A DNA stretch of 64,000 bases from assembly GCA_963662155.1 (NCBI GenBank), contig OY759270.1:52310471-52374470 (forward strand), read 5' to 3'. Below, piece after piece: positions 12,631 through 27,100 of this stretch. The notes beneath the pieces are model-generated. The model did no database searches, was not told the DNA's origin, and saw only the letters and a list, made by a program, of their open reading frames with translations. Source of the stretch: Lamellibrachia columna. Taxonomy: Eukaryota > Annelida > Polychaeta > Sabellida > Siboglinidae. The translations under genes and the position numbers were made by a program. Position 1 is the stretch's first letter. Every line of letters begins with the position of its first letter.

Positions 12631-12944
12631 CTGCCACTTTGAAGCTTGGGTAATTTTGTTCACTCCGCGTCGCCTCAGTTCACTCAGTTGTATAAATGAG
12701 TTCCTGGCAAGACACAGTGATGAATATAAATGTGAACAAATAGTAATTGCAGTGTGGCTGAAAGCTTTCCAGGGAAGTTGAGTTGATGTTGGAAGGAGCA
12801 AATGAACAAGTGAAGTGTAAAGTGCTATGAGCGGTCCCGAGGACTGGATACCACGATATAAGAACTATACTATCTTTATCTTTTATTTATTTGTACATGC
12901 TTCAGGAGACTCCTCCGCATTTCATATACTGAACATAACACAAA

Positions 12945-13262
12945 CGAATATGTGAGACAACAAGTGGACTCCCTTGCTGGAAAGCAAGAGCCCCTGTTGG
13001 CAACAGTGAAAGAACGCAAGCTCTCCTAGTTTAGCCACATTACTCGACACAACACCATTGCAAAAACCACGCTGCAAGGCACCCTGGAGGGCAAGAGAAG
13101 ATGGGGCCGCCAAAGAAAAAACTGACTAGACAACATGCAAGAATGGACACATCGATCAAGACCTACCAACCCTGCTACACACAACAGAGGACAGACAATG
13201 CTGGCGAAGACTGTGTGTGAATGGAACCGTATGACTGTCCCGGCAAGGGGTGAAGGTGAAAG
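12945..13262 (+). mobile_element. Non-LTR retrotransposon ORF2 C-terminal remnant
   Basis: Conceptual translation gives the C-terminal signature of LINE ORF2 proteins: HITRHNTIAKTTLQGTLEGK, then RRWGRQRKN, LDNMQEWT and a final KTVCEWNRMTVPA. Two in-frame stops (at 13029 and 13122) both replace an expected Trp, consistent with TGG decaying to TAG/TGA. 5'-truncated and dead. Confidence 0.8.
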
Positions 13263-16200
13263 GTGACAAGCTTGCATGTGTATGTGCATGTATGTATATG
13301 TCTACCAAGGGACTAAAGACAGTAAAATTGACTGAAGAAGCTAACAATGAAGACATCAACCAGTGAGTGACGAGCCAGACCATGTGGGGAGTGCAGAAGT
13401 GGCTATCAGAGCTCACTGATGCTCACATTTGAATGAAAGTCGAACCCACAACTGTGAGTTTCACCAACTGTTGATGGCAAATTGACATCTCCATGGACCA
13501 TCCACACCCCTTTGAAGTGTCAGTAATGAGTCCACCTGCTGGACCAGGGCTGGGCCCACTTCCCCTCTCCATATTATATACTGCTTCCACAACCCTTTTA
13601 CCAGAGACCTGTTTCCCTGTCAGCCATGATACACTTGCCCTGCCACCCCTCATGGTAACCCCACAGCTCAGGTGGATAGATTTATCCCCGGGTTGTCTAA
13701 ACTTTACCCTCCCTTCAGTCTTCTCCTAATCTTTTCCAACTGCATCTGGGAAATCTGGCAAGGGATGATTGATGGCCGTCGGAACAGGGAGGCTTCCCAA
13801 AATATCCTGCATATAGGTGCGCAGTGGAATGGAATATCATCCAGATTTGTAAATGTGAAAAACTGGGTTCGTGTGTCACACACGCGCGTGACGTTTGGCT
13901 TCTTGAATAGAAACACATGTACATAAATGAGAAAATGTGCAAAAGCGAGGTGTGATTGTTAAAACTGGGGCGCAGTTACTTATGTATATGAAGATTGTCA
14001 TGGTTGCATCAATGTTGTGTCACTTTATGGGGAGGCAGGTGGTGGCCGTCTTAATGGAGTCAAAATTAACCGGATGTTCACAGAAAAAGAACTCCCTGAA
14101 ATGGCCTTCAGTTCGGGTTGGGAAACTGTCCCCATTCGAGGAGGAGACAAGGGAGTTCTTTCATGGGATAGAGCTGGGAGAAAGGGCTGGGTGAAGAGTT
14201 GAAGACAGCTCGAAGTAGACTTCTCCAGGGTTTATTTACAAATGTGAAGCATGTGAATCAGCCAGTTTAACTGAAGTAATTTATTCTGTGTGATAAATGT
14301 ACGATATGTCTTGGGCTTGTGTTGCTGATTCAGCGGATAATTAAAATCATCCCAGAATGACTTTATTGTCTCTTTTTCTTGTAAATGATTTGTCATCCAT
14401 TACAAGAATTAACAGAATGACTGTGGAAGCCAGATGACTTATGTAAACTGGGATTTCTACAAACCTTGGATTTTATTTAGTGTGTGTTTTCAAGTAATTA
14501 AAATAAAAAAATTGTAATTCCACATCTAATCAGTTCTATGTAATTTTAAGCTATGCCCTATTGTAGCATTATCATTGTGTAGCCATTAATGAAAAAATTT
14601 TTTAGTGTAAAGAGTACGGAGCACAACTAGATACCTTGACAAACAATGACATGGGGTAGGGGCGGCGGGGGGGGGGGGGGGAGGGGGTAGATATTCCATT
14701 ATGACCTCTTTGGAGTTGATCCCTTATTTTGGGGCAGGACATTTTCATGTAATCCTAGAACCTCAATATGTTCTGTTGACAGCCCAAGTTTCCCTGTGTC
14801 AACCCTAGGCCTTTTTTCTGTTTAAAGTGTCACGCCACCTGTGTCACTTCCGGTGCCTCAATCTGGCAAACTAATTCACTGTGCATAAGTTGCGCGCCAC
14901 ACACGCGACAGGCAGATAAAAACCAGAAAAAAATTGTCCTCTTAGATGGATCACCCTCCTTCTGAGACAGAGTGGCAGTATAGGGCAACATGGCCTTGCA
15001 GAACAAAGAATTAAGGGGTTTTATGATTTATTTGTGAGTGAAATGCTGCTGTTTTTTTGGGTGAATAATATTAATTTAATAGGCTACATTTAATTGAAAG
15101 GCTTGCTGGAATAAACCATGATTGGAGGATCACAGATATTTCACTAAGCTTTACCAGCTTTCTTCGTTCAATAGAAATTAGGTTTTATGTGAGAATATTG
15201 TTTAGCTGTGGGGTAGCTGTCTGAGTCAACATGTGGGTTGCTGGAAGCCATTCACTACTTGTTGGTCTGGTGCTGATAGCAAAGCATGGTGGTACATCAC
15301 AGGGCTGTGGTGATTGAATTTAGAATTTCCACAAGGGATCCGTTGCCATGGTTACGTTGATGCTGGCTAATGGGTGCTGACAACAATGGCCAAATGATTT
15401 TTACTTGTGATTTGACTATCTATACCTAAACAAATGTACAAGTTAAAAAGTAATTCATATTCTATGACATCATTTTAACCTGAATTCTAATAACAATACA
15501 ATAAAAATGCATTTGTGCTGGTAAAGCATGTAGGTAATTTAGCTCTTATCCCTATTTCTGTCATCAGAATTTGTTCCACTATGTTTGCACCAATAAATGA
15601 CCAAGATGTACACAGATTGTAAACAGGAAATAATTAAAAACCCGTTCTGAGATGATCCCTTAGTTTTAATTCATAATTACCTGGTGCAACACCTGCCAGT
15701 TTCTGCACCTTGTAAACATTTTTTACTGAACTCTGTGATAATATTATAGTAAGCAGCTGCCACTGCACGTGTTCTTGTGAATTCCTTATTTCCCCATTCC
15801 TGTTTTATGTTGGTTTTATGCTTCATTTGCAATGCGCAAGCCAGGGGCTAATGGTCCTGAGTCCTGTATGGTTCAGGGCGACAAGTTTGATCTTATCTTA
15901 TCTTCCCCAGAGGGTACTACCAGTGTTTATCAGATGGCTTAAGGTGTAGCACATTGTAGCTAATAGAGATGATATGATCTGGGGTGATTTCAGTGGATGA
16001 TGACTTTGTGTATGGTTTATCATAGAAATATTTCCTGCTTTGCAGAATACTGTGTAATATTCAATAGAAGAGCACCTTATTTTTCATTAAATAGTTATGT
16101 GCGCACGCGCGTGCGTGTGTGTGCATAATTTAAAAGGATTAAAACCAGTGTTATGTGTACACAAAAGTGACTGTGATACGGGAGAATGAGAACATTGTTA

Positions 16201-16919
16201 TTTATGGTTATTACTGTTATTATTAATGGTTATTGCTACTGTCACTTTTGACACATGTAGGAATTTATTTGGGTATAATAAATATTAGCATAGCTGAATT
16301 TTTTGACAAAGTAGAGCAGGACACACGAGTAATAATAAGAAGTAAGATAAGAACTGTATCCCTGATTCTCATCTAAAACTTAGTGTCATGTATTAGTTGC
16401 CTCTGAAGCATTGCCACTCGGGAGTGTGGCTATATTACCATGCTAATGATGCCCAATCCATCAACCAGGTGGCACCACTGCCTGGAGTCATCCTGACAAG
16501 ATAATCTAAAGCAGGTCGTTTGTTGTGTGGCATCTGTCTTCATTGCGGCGGTATCGCAGAAGAAGGCATAACGCTGGCCAATGATGACATTTAAATTCGG
16601 TCGGTGCCAGAGAGATAATTTACTCGGAAGAAGAGCAGGATGTTCCCATGCTTGAAACGAGGGCCACATACCTGCTCGTCTGGAAGTTTATTCGTAACAT
16701 ATGATTTAGCAAATTTAGCAGTTTCTCGCGCTTCGTTTAATCGTAGAATGTGTCTCAGAAGGACCCTAGCCCATCTTGGGTAACACTTGCCTCCCATTTC
16801 CTATGGTTGTTTTTCTGCCCTTAATGTGATATTTTTATGAGGAATGGTTTATCCGGTGTGGTGACAGAGTCAAATTATTAAATAATGTCACCAGTAAAGA
16901 TAAATAAAGCTAAATGATG
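13263..16919. other. Long non-coding stretch
   Basis: No ROS1 exon or other gene recognised. It contains a G-rich run (14661-14692, at least fifteen consecutive G) and an alternating purine-pyrimidine tract (about 16098-16122). The open frames at 13423-14202 and 16430-16797 have no domain signature. The missing ROS1 signal-peptide exon could lie here, but I could not identify it. Confidence 0.4.
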
Positions 16920-16991
16920 GATTGGACCCGCTCAAAGTGAACAGATTGGACCCGCTCAAAGTGAACAGATTGGACCCGCTCAAAGTGAACA
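16920..16991. repeat. 24-bp triplet repeat (3 copies)
   Basis: Three exact tandem copies of a 24-mer containing gattggacccgctcaaagtg, 236 bp before ROS1 exon 1. Confidence 0.95.
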
Positions 16992-17227
16992 GATTCATGG
17001 TGTCCATCTGTCAAGTACATGATACAGAAGTAAATTTTATCACTATTTATAATAATCTGCAGTCATAATGGTCTGCTAAACATTGGTTTAGTGGATAATA
17101 ACCAGTATAATGTGACCACTACAATTACTACAAAGGTGACGCACACCAACATGCACATATGCACGCTAGCATTACTGCATGTCATACATGGAATGACTGT
17201 CTAACTTTACCTCTGCTTCTCTTCCAG

Positions 17228-17287
17228 TGCTCCATTGGATGTGATTTGTGGCAATTTGGCATTCAATCAACGTGTCTTGATAGCTGC
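17228..17287 (+). CDS. ROS1: ROS1 exon 1 of window (Cys-rich N-terminal segment)
   Basis: Encodes 20 residues ending QSTCLDSC. The acceptor is a pyrimidine-rich tract ending cttccag; the donor is gtaagt, perfect consensus. It aligns to the Cys-rich part just after the ROS1 signal peptide, where the pattern C-x-x-G-C-x-x-W is conserved. Phase 0 at both ends. At least one further exon upstream must carry the leader. Confidence 0.8.
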
Positions 17288-20200
17288 GTAAGTTATGTTT
17301 ATCAATATTTGCGTATTTTTCTGCATTTTTCTACAAATATCTCAGAAGGGCAGATTACACATAAATGAATAAAACGCTGGATAGATAAGCTAATGGTTTC
17401 CTTGTCCACTTGCCTTCTGGTTTGTTTTGAATTAAATGGCAATCTTGTTAAATCTTGCAATCATATGAATCATTGTTTAATGCTACTGAGATTTCTAGAA
17501 AATTAACCTAATTTCGTTTGGAGTCAGTGGGTTGCATTACAACTTGTACCCGTAGAGCATAACACAATGCACTGACTGCACATGTGTAATGAACTCTGTT
17601 TAAATTAATGTTGTTTCTTCTGATACCATCTTTGAATAGATTAATAAGTTCAATAATTTAAATCAAATTTAACCACGACCAAATTTTATTTTATTACTGA
17701 GGCAGTAACATTTAAATAATGTTTAATTACTTTGAAGTGTTTTATTTTGAAGTACTTGCACCAGAAGTAGTTTTAGTTGTTGGGTTTTATTCCCTCAAAA
17801 CATGTATTTGTTAAATTATGAATAGGGTATTATATAAGTTACATATTTATTTTACAATATATTTCTGTAATGTGGAGCATCAGTTCTGTAATGTATTAGT
17901 GGTTTGTGAATGCTCTTTCTGAAGATGACTCTTAGTGAAGATGACTCTTAGTGAAGATGACTCTTAGTGAAGATGACTCTTAGTGAAGATGACTCTTTGC
18001 AGAGATGACTCTTTGTGAATGTGTTTCTTTGTGAAGATGAGTCTTCGTTAAGATTACTCATTAGTGAATATGTCTCTTTGTGAGGATGTCTCTTTGCGAG
18101 GATGTCTCTTTGCGAAGATGACTCTGCGAAGATGATTCTTTTCAAAGACAAATCTTACTGAAGATGACTCTTTGTGGAGGCAACTCTTTGTTGAGATGTT
18201 TTTTGTGAAGATGATTCTTTCTGAAGATGGTTCTTTGTGAAGACATCTCATTGTGAAGATAGGTCTTTGTGAAGACGTCTCTTTGTGAAGATGTCTCTTT
18301 GTGAAGACGTCTCATTGTGAAGATGGTTCTTTGTGAAGACGTCTCATTGTGAAGATGTCTCTTTGTGAAGATGACTCTTTGTCAACATGACTCTATACAA
18401 ACATATATGTGTTAGATTTCTGCAGAGAAGACACCAGCTCAGTGCAGTGACACCTGCTTCTACTTAAAAACCAATCAAAACATAACAGACAGTGTCTGCA
18501 TCTGGAGGAACACATGCACATGGCAGGCTCATAAACACCACCCAGGCCTGGCCTACAGTCTAGCCTGGGTGGTTGAGGCTGGCCTAATTAATACATCATG
18601 TACCATGAAAGACTCGTGTTGAGGAAGTCGCTTTCTCAGCGTGTTCGGTTTTTGCTTGAGTTAGCTGCGATGACAGGTGATGGACCTCTGTCCTGTGATC
18701 ACGTCCTGGACAGGATGGGGCCAGTTTGCGTAACGTTTTATCTTTTCTGGTTTTTACTACTGACCTTGATATGATGCTGTAGTAATTATCTCATCCCTTT
18801 TACATTTGCCATGTGTAAAGACGACTTCCTCATGTTATTGATGTCAGGTCTCAGTGATCTGATGGCAAATATTCGCTGCAACTTGGTGTGTGTAGCAGAA
18901 CACGCCTTAGTTGAAGTAGATACATTTTGTTCCACAACAAATTTCCAATTATTTCCTATATTTCTGTAGTGAGAACAAAGTGAATGTTAACTTTTTGTAT
19001 TCTTACAGAAAATGACTTTATTGCAAAAAGTTTTATTTTATTATTTATTACAACTGTTGCTAACATAAGGCAGGTTGAATAAAAGGAATTTCTTCAATGC
19101 AAACATTTATAAACAGAACTCAAGAAATGAGCCTGATTTTAACTTAGCTTGCAGTACATTAGATCATTATTTTTCAATATAAAGTAATATATTAGGAATG
19201 GCTGCTATGATCCAATATAGTGCAGCATTTTACTGCGTAGTATTTATATACTGTAGCGCAACGAAAGTTTTGCATAAAATTAGTCTGCATGCATTATTTT
19301 ACCACAAATATGCAGGGAAAGTATGTGCAGTAGGTGATTCCGTAGAAGGCAGTGATTCTGTGATGATGTCTTGACGTTTATTTTAGACGATGTTGCATTA
19401 TTATAGCTGGAGAGAGAAAGCTGGTGTGTTTCATAGAGACTACCCAATGTGTTTCTTGATGTGTCAATTAGGCCCTGGGTCATAAGGTCAAATTATATGT
19501 CATTAATTTGTTTTTTCCATGTGTTTGTAGGAGCAGTCCAATCCCCGCCAATTTCAGGTATGTCAGTGAAATAGTAACATAATAAATCCACTTTGTATAT
19601 ATTAATTTAGATGTAATAAGTATTGACTTTCTATTCACAGCATTGTTTGTACAGTGCCTCCACTTTTCAATTTTGTTTTTGGATAGGGGTGTGGGTGGGT
19701 AGAGTAAATTCTAAAAAAATTTGTTTGGTTATTTGAATTTTTATATTTGCATTTTTTTTGATACCCAGTATTTCTGAGCCACTTGAAACACTTTTTCATA
19801 AGATGGTGTGAAAAATATTTATTTCTTTTATTGATAGGAAGCAGATGTACTAATTTTAATTTAATATGTTTTACAGCATATCAGATGTCCATAACCTTGA
19901 TTGATTATACATAATGGAGCAGTTTTGTTGCAAGGAATGTGTTTTATCTTGCGTTGTAGGTTCAACGGTGTCTTATTGGATGTAACATTGCTGTGGATAC
20001 TTATATAGAAGATGTCAGAAGTGAGTATTGAGGTTGACCTTTAACCTTAAGGTAGCTGGGATGGCTATTATATGCTTGTCTTGAGTTGAGTAGTTTCAGT
20101 AGACGTTTTTAAGATAAATTAACCATTTATTCACATGTTGTAGTTGAAATACTATATAATATTCCAGATTAATATATTTTTAGTTTTTCATTTATTTGTT

Positions 20201-21118
20201 ACAAGATTTTAAAAACGTGAAAAAATTGCCACCAAATGCGAAACGATATCATTTTGAGAAAATCCCCAAAGAAATAAATTGCATACATCAGGGTCTGTAC
20301 GGGGCCTTGAAATCCTTGAAAACCTTGAATTTCACCAACTCAAAATCAAGGCCTTGAAATCCTTGAATTCAGGCATGCAGCCTTGAAAAGCCTTGAATTT
20401 TGACAAGGCCAGAAGTAAAGATTAACATACCACATTATGCTTGGTACGGGTAGACTTTGGCCTTTTGTTCACCGAGCGTAGTTCGAATCGTTTCAAGACG
20501 ACTGGCTTAAACATCCTAAATATAGCAAATGGCTCGCGCGAAATCCGACAAATGTTTTTTTGGCACATTGCCGGATATGCAAACGTTCGTTTGATGTGAA
20601 AGCTATGGGAGAATCTGCCGTTAGAAGCCACAACGCTGGCAAAAAACACGCTGATAATATGAAACTACAAAATATGAGCTGCGCGGGAACCTCAATAGCG
20701 ACATTATTCGGCAATACCAGACCACAGGAAACTACAGGTATGTATCTATGATACTTTGTGATAATAATAAGACCTGTGTTTTATGATATTACAGAGTTAT
20801 CTTAATTAATAAACAAAGACAATTGCATGTAACTGTCCACGTTAATGGGCGATGTTTCGCTGCGATGCGGTTGTTGACGGACGTTCTGTCGATGGCGCAG
20901 GTGAATACGTGGCGCCACCTAGCGAATGCGCCAATACATACTTTACATGAATAGTTCCAGCTGTTTGCTAATGTGCGTCAACGCCGGCTGGTGTCCATGA
21001 TTGACAAGGAAACATAATTATCAGTTAGGTTCATGTACATTATACAGACAGGATAGGTTGACAAATAATATTTTGTTGGACATGTCATAATTATACTATT
21101 TATAGGTGTATACATATG

Positions 21119-21199
<81 letters not shown>

Positions 21200-24100
21200 A
21201 TTGATAATCATGTATATACTGTGTACAATATTATATTCAATGAGATAGCAATTTGTCTAGTGTTTGTACTGTGTTGTAGAACCTACACCTTCTAATAGTG
21301 CAACCACGTCAATGCCTGTAACACCTGCGCGTCTTCAGTCATCGGTGAACACTGCATCCATCGCAAGTCATGTGACAACCGACGATCACTGGCATGCAGA
21401 AGTGCTGTGGGCAATGAAAGTCGTGTCATCTCACTACTCATACGTTAGCTGCATGGAAACAGACAGACTGTTTCAGCTTATGTTCCCAGATAGCACCATC
21501 GCAAAGTCGTTCAGCTGTGGTGAGAAGAAGAGCGCCTACATCATCTGCCATGGACTAGCTCCATATTTCAGCCAGCAGCTGAAGGACCAGGTGCAGTTGC
21601 TTGACAGTTTTGTCATCCTCTCTGATGAGAGCTTCAACCGCTTCACTCAAAACAAACAGATGGACATACACATCAGGTTCTTTGATGATGGTAGAAACGC
21701 AGTGCATACCTGATACTTCACCAGTGCCTTTCTTGGCCATGCAACAGCTGCAAACATGGTTGATGTGTTTGTTGAGAAGTGTGGTACAATGAACCTATCG
21801 AACATGATCCAGCTGTCCATGGATGGGCCAAATGTGAATTGGTCCTTCTACCAAAAGCTGATGTCTGAGGTGTACGATGACCGCTCACGGAAACTGATTG
21901 ACATCAGCAGTTGTGGCCTGCATGTGGTCCACAATGCATTCAGAGCTGGTTTCGGAGCAATTGGATGGGATCTGAAGTCATTTCTCTGGGCACTGCACCG
22001 GATTTTCCACGAAACACCCGCCAGGTGAGAAGACTTCACCGCAATTACGGGAACAACAGTGTTTCCCATGAAGTTCTGTATGCACCGGTGGGTAGAGAAT
22101 GCGCGGGTGGCATCCCGTGCGTTGCTGGTACTTGGTCATGTACGAAAGTACGTCGATACCATCACCAAATACCCAAAGAAGTACAATGTCCCTGATGGAA
22201 AAGCATTCACGACCGTGAAGTCAGGCTGTGCTGACTCACTAATGCCTGCACGCCTGATGTTTTTCGAGTCGGTTGCGAGGCAGTTTGACCAGTTTCTGGT
22301 CAGATACCAGACGGACAAGCCAATGGTCCCCTTCCTTTGTGGTGACCTTGACATGATTGTGCGAGGATTATGCCAGCGCTTCATGAAGCAGTCAGTCTTA
22401 GACGAGGCCACCTCTACAGCACAGCTGGCAAAGCTCAACATTGATGATATTAATTCACATTTGCCTCTCTCCCAAATTGACCCTGGATTCTGCGCAGCGA
22501 AGAAGCTGAAGGAGTTGGCAGCTGTCACATCTGTCAAGCAGAAGCTCAGTGAAAGAGAGAGAATGGCATTTAGAATGGAGTACAAGAAAGGGTTTGTCTG
22601 TGCCACACAGAAACTCCTAGAGGAATGCCCAATCACATACACCATGACGAGAAACTTGACGTGTCTCGACCCTCGGTTGATGGCTGGCAGGAAGGACGAC
22701 TGCATTGCGAAGTTTGGCAGAGTGTTGCACAAGTTGTCGGATCTGCACCAAGTCCGAGATGCGGATTGCGATGCCATCCAGCAGCAGTTCAGAGCCTTTG
22801 TGAATGAGGTGGTTCCTGCCAACTCCACCACATTCAAGGATTTCAACCCAGACAACGAGAGACTAGATACATTCCTTGCAGTCTACCTCAGATGCACACA
22901 GTATGAGAAGCTGTGGATGGTGACAAAGAAACTGCTCATCCTCTCTCATGGGCAAGCCACTGTCGAGCGTGGTTTCTCAATCAACAGTCACGTGGCTGTT
23001 GAGAACCTGAAGGAGGAATCCCTTGTCGCAGAGCGCGTTGTGCACGACGCAATCACAACAGCTGGTGGTGTGTGCCAAATGCCAGTAACCAAATCAATGC
23101 TTTCCTATGCACAGGGAGCACGACAAAGGTACATGGCGTACTTGGAGGCTGAGAAGGAGAAAGTTCTGAAACAGAACATTGAGCAAAACTTCAACTCGAA
23201 GCGAAAGCATGAGTGTGAGGAAGCAGAGAAAATGGAGACCAAGAAGAGGCGGCTCAACCAGGACATAGCAGCACTGCTGAAGTCAGCTGATGAACTGGCA
23301 ACCAGTGCTGAGTTGACAGGAGACTTGACACTCCTGTCAAAATCCAATGCCATGCGAAAGAGTGCGACAAACAAATCGCAAGCACTGAAAGACCTGCAGT
23401 GATTACTGTAACTGGTGACAGATGTTAAACTGTACGTTGTCCGTTTCCAGAGTGCAGTTTGCAGTATTAATTTTTTTTACCTTAAATGGCCTTGAAGTTT
23501 TCTTTCCTTAGCCTTGAAATAGCCTTGAAATAGCCTTGAATTTGGTTTCTGTCATGGTGTACGGACCCTGATACATATAAATATGAAGATGATGTATGCA
23601 GATGATTTGGCCATAATAGCAGAAAGCAAACAAGACCTACAGGAAGTGTTGGAGGAATGGAAGGGGGTGTTCGAGAAGCACGGACTGCGAATGAGCCTAG
23701 AGAAGACAGAAGTGGGTTGGACACCAGAGAGAGAGAGGAGTTGAACATCAGGTTGGATGGTAAGGAGCTCAAGCAAGTGGATGACTTTGTGTACCTTGGA
23801 GGAATGGGTACGGAGGATGGGCATTCAGCGGCAGAAGTGCGACGTCGGACACAAGCGGGAGCGAATGCTTGGAGAAAGGTAGAGGGAGTTACGTTGGACA
23901 GAAAAATTTCAAAAAAGCTGAAAGGGAGAAAGTCCTGAGAATGTGTTACACCAGCATGCCTGTATGGTCTGGAGACATTGGCGTTGACAGAACAACAACA
24001 ACAGAAGCTGCAAATGTGTGAGAATAACTGGGTTCAGCGAATAACAAGAACAAAGAGGGTGGACAGAAGAAGTATGAACGACCTAAAGAAAGGGATGCAA

Positions 24101-27100
24101 TGCAGCCTAACAGGAAGATTGGTGAGAAGCAGGATGAGATGGGCAGGCCACTTGGTAAGAATGGATGCAAGCAAACTAGCAAAGAGAGCAGAGGTGGAAA
24201 AACATCAAGGATGCAGGAAAAGGGGAAGGCCACAGCTGAGATGGTAGGACTACGTGAGGAGGGACATGAGAAGATCGGGGGAGGATGAAAGATGGAGAGA
24301 GGGAGCAGCCGATAGAAAACTATGGAAAGAAAGAACAGAAAGAGTGGCTCGACAATATTTTACCTGACCCTCACCCCTGTACAGCAGGGAACAAGGAGGA
24401 AGAGCACAGTGTCACTGATAACTTTAAGGGAGATTTTGGTTAACATAAACAAATTACGTCTGCTCTACCACTGTGAATGAATTACCTAAGCAAAAGTTGA
24501 ATGACAGCCTAAAGTGGCAGTGTATTTTTGACACAAACCCTTCATCAATTGTAATTCCACCGTGTAAAGTTGCCTGCCTACATGTAAGACACGGTCATAC
24601 ACCAAATTGCAGCTTAGTAAGTGCTGTAGTTTTTCTTAAAAAAGTTAATTAAGCGTCATTTCCTGGTTGTTAGTGATAACAGAAATATCAATAGATACAC
24701 GTATCATGCTTGAAATGTGACGTTTTTCACTGGCATTTTACATATTGTTGACAAAACATAATGGCCATTGCTAATGTCCCCTTAATTTGCCGCCACAATG
24801 GCCCATGAATCTGTATTTGTAACATGTTGTCGTCTACGATATCAGGTTACGCCAGCCTTCTGACAAACACGTGGCAGACCGTGTTTACTATCATTTTGAT
24901 TGGCCCATTATCCTCGGGGTCACTAGGTCACATTTACATGCTATTTCCGTTAGTTTTAAAGGCACAATAAACTACGTTAGGCCACAGTTTTTTATATTTA
25001 GGTTTAGGGATTTTTTATAGTCATGTCTAACAGTGGAGGAGGGAAAGAAAAAAAACGTTTTACTGACATGTCATGCACTGGAGGGGTAAAAAAGTGAGAA
25101 GCGAGATGAAGGGGGGAAAGGATCAATCAAGGCGAGTTTTTTTTTTTTTTTTTTATGGATTATTACAGTAGTGTTTAAGGTAGCTGGGATGGCTATAATA
25201 TGCTTTTCTTGAATTGAGTAGTTTCAGTAGAAGTTTTAAAGGTAAATCAACCATGTCTTCACATATTATAGGTTAAATACTATATAATATTCACGATTAA
25301 TAAAAAAAATTAGTTTTTTTTATTTGGTTATGTTACAAGATTTTTTTTTTTATTTTGTAAACGTAAAAAATAGCCACCAAATGCAAAATTATATCATCTT
25401 GAGAAAATCCCCAAAGAAATAAATGACACACACACATAAGTATAACAGTGTCACTGATAACTTTAAGATAAATTTTCGTTAACATAAATTAATTACGTCT
25501 GCTATACCACTGTGAATGAATTAAGCAACAGTTGAATGACAGTCAAAAGTGGTAGTATATATTTTACACAAACCCTTCAATCATAATTCAATGTAAGACA
25601 TGTTCATATGCCAAATTGCAATGTCGGAAGTGTTGTAGTTTTTCTTAAATAATAAATTAAGCATCATTTCCTGGTTATTAATGAAAATGCGATATTAACA
25701 AATGCTTGTTTTTGTGTAAAAATTTACAGTTTTTCAATGGCGTTTTACGTATTGTTGACAAAACAAAATGACCATTTGTAATATTAACATGTCCCTTTAA
25801 TTTGCCGCTACAATGGCCCTTGAATCTGTATTTGTAACATATTGTCATCTGTGGTATCAGGTTATGCCAGCCGTGTAATAAACACTTGGCAGGGTGTGTT
25901 TACTGTAATTTTGATTGGCCCATTATAAGTTGCTATTTGTAAAAAAAAATGATCGCATGAGAATGTCGCGGGACATAAAAAACGCTTTTAATTTTTTCCC
26001 CAAAATATGGTCGGCGGATCAATAAACCGAAAAAAAATTAAAACCGTTGCCTTAGCGCTGATATTTCTAAGAAGTCGGGGATTTCCAAAAGGACTGGTTT
26101 TTTAAAGGATGGATTGGCAAAATACGACGTTAGTGTCGGGTGATAATTTGTGGTGTCGACGTTCAGTTCAATATTTCCTAGCATGTTATGAGGACAAAAT
26201 CACTGACACGTTAGCTGCCCCAGCTACCTTAAAGTTAGTCACATGGTATGGCATCATTGTTAGTTTCCCATTGGCTGCCATTGTAGAAATGGCTCATTGT
26301 AAACTTAGCTTCTCATATGATTTTCAATAAACCTTTACAATATCTTTGATATCAGTTAATTTAACTCTTTGTGTAAATTTTTTTAACTTTTACTTAAACT
26401 TAACCTGTTTCAGTTAGAAATAATTATACTACTAAATCTGACACATCTTAATTTCACGCAAGGCCGATGACTGATTTTGAAATCAGCACATTAATTTGAT
26501 TAAACCTAACAACATCCGTGTTGTTACGCCAATGGTCAGGGACCTGGTCACCTCCATCACTTGAAGGCTTTTAATACTGTAGTAGTTGAAAATGTTAAAT
26601 AAACTCATGTTATCACTTAGAAATGCTCTCTAAGAAATGATATTTAATATACGCAGTGCATTACTGAGTATGCAGATGAAGTACATTTGTGGTATACAAA
26701 CAGCGTTCAGGATACATACAGCGTTCAGGATACATACAGCGTTCAGGATACATACAGCGTTCAGGATACATACAGCGTTCAGGATACAAACAGCGTTCAG
26801 GATACATACAGCGTTCAGGATACATACAGCGTTCAGGATACATACAGCGTTCAGGATACATACAGCGTTCAGGATACATACAGCGTTCAGGATACATACA
26901 GCGTTCAGGATACATACAGCGTTCAGGATACATACAGCGTTCAGGATACATACAGCGTTCAGGATACAAACAGCGTTCAGGATACATACAGCGTTCAGGA
27001 TACATACAGCGTTCAGGATACATACAGCGTTCAGGATACATACAGCGTTCAGGATACATACAGCGTTCAGGATACATACAGCGTTCAGGATACATACAGC

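Larger units (their letters stand above)
20289..23570 (+). mobile_element. hAT-like DNA transposon, 3.28 kb, nearly complete
   Basis: Terminal inverted repeats begin CAGGGTCTGTAC (left) and CAGGGTCCGTAC (right, complement). Both ends abut the direct repeat atacat (20283-20288 and 23571-23576), taken as a 6-bp target-site duplication. Seven CCTTGAA motifs lie inside the left end (20305-20400) and four inside the right end (23485-23545), all in the same orientation. A two-exon transposase fills the interior. Six-bp duplications are shorter than the usual 8 bp of hAT, so a hAT subgroup or a mutated 8-bp site are both possible. Confidence 0.88.

Noticed and set aside
22136..22855. 239-codon minus-strand frame
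   Set aside because: Antisense shadow of the hAT transposase.
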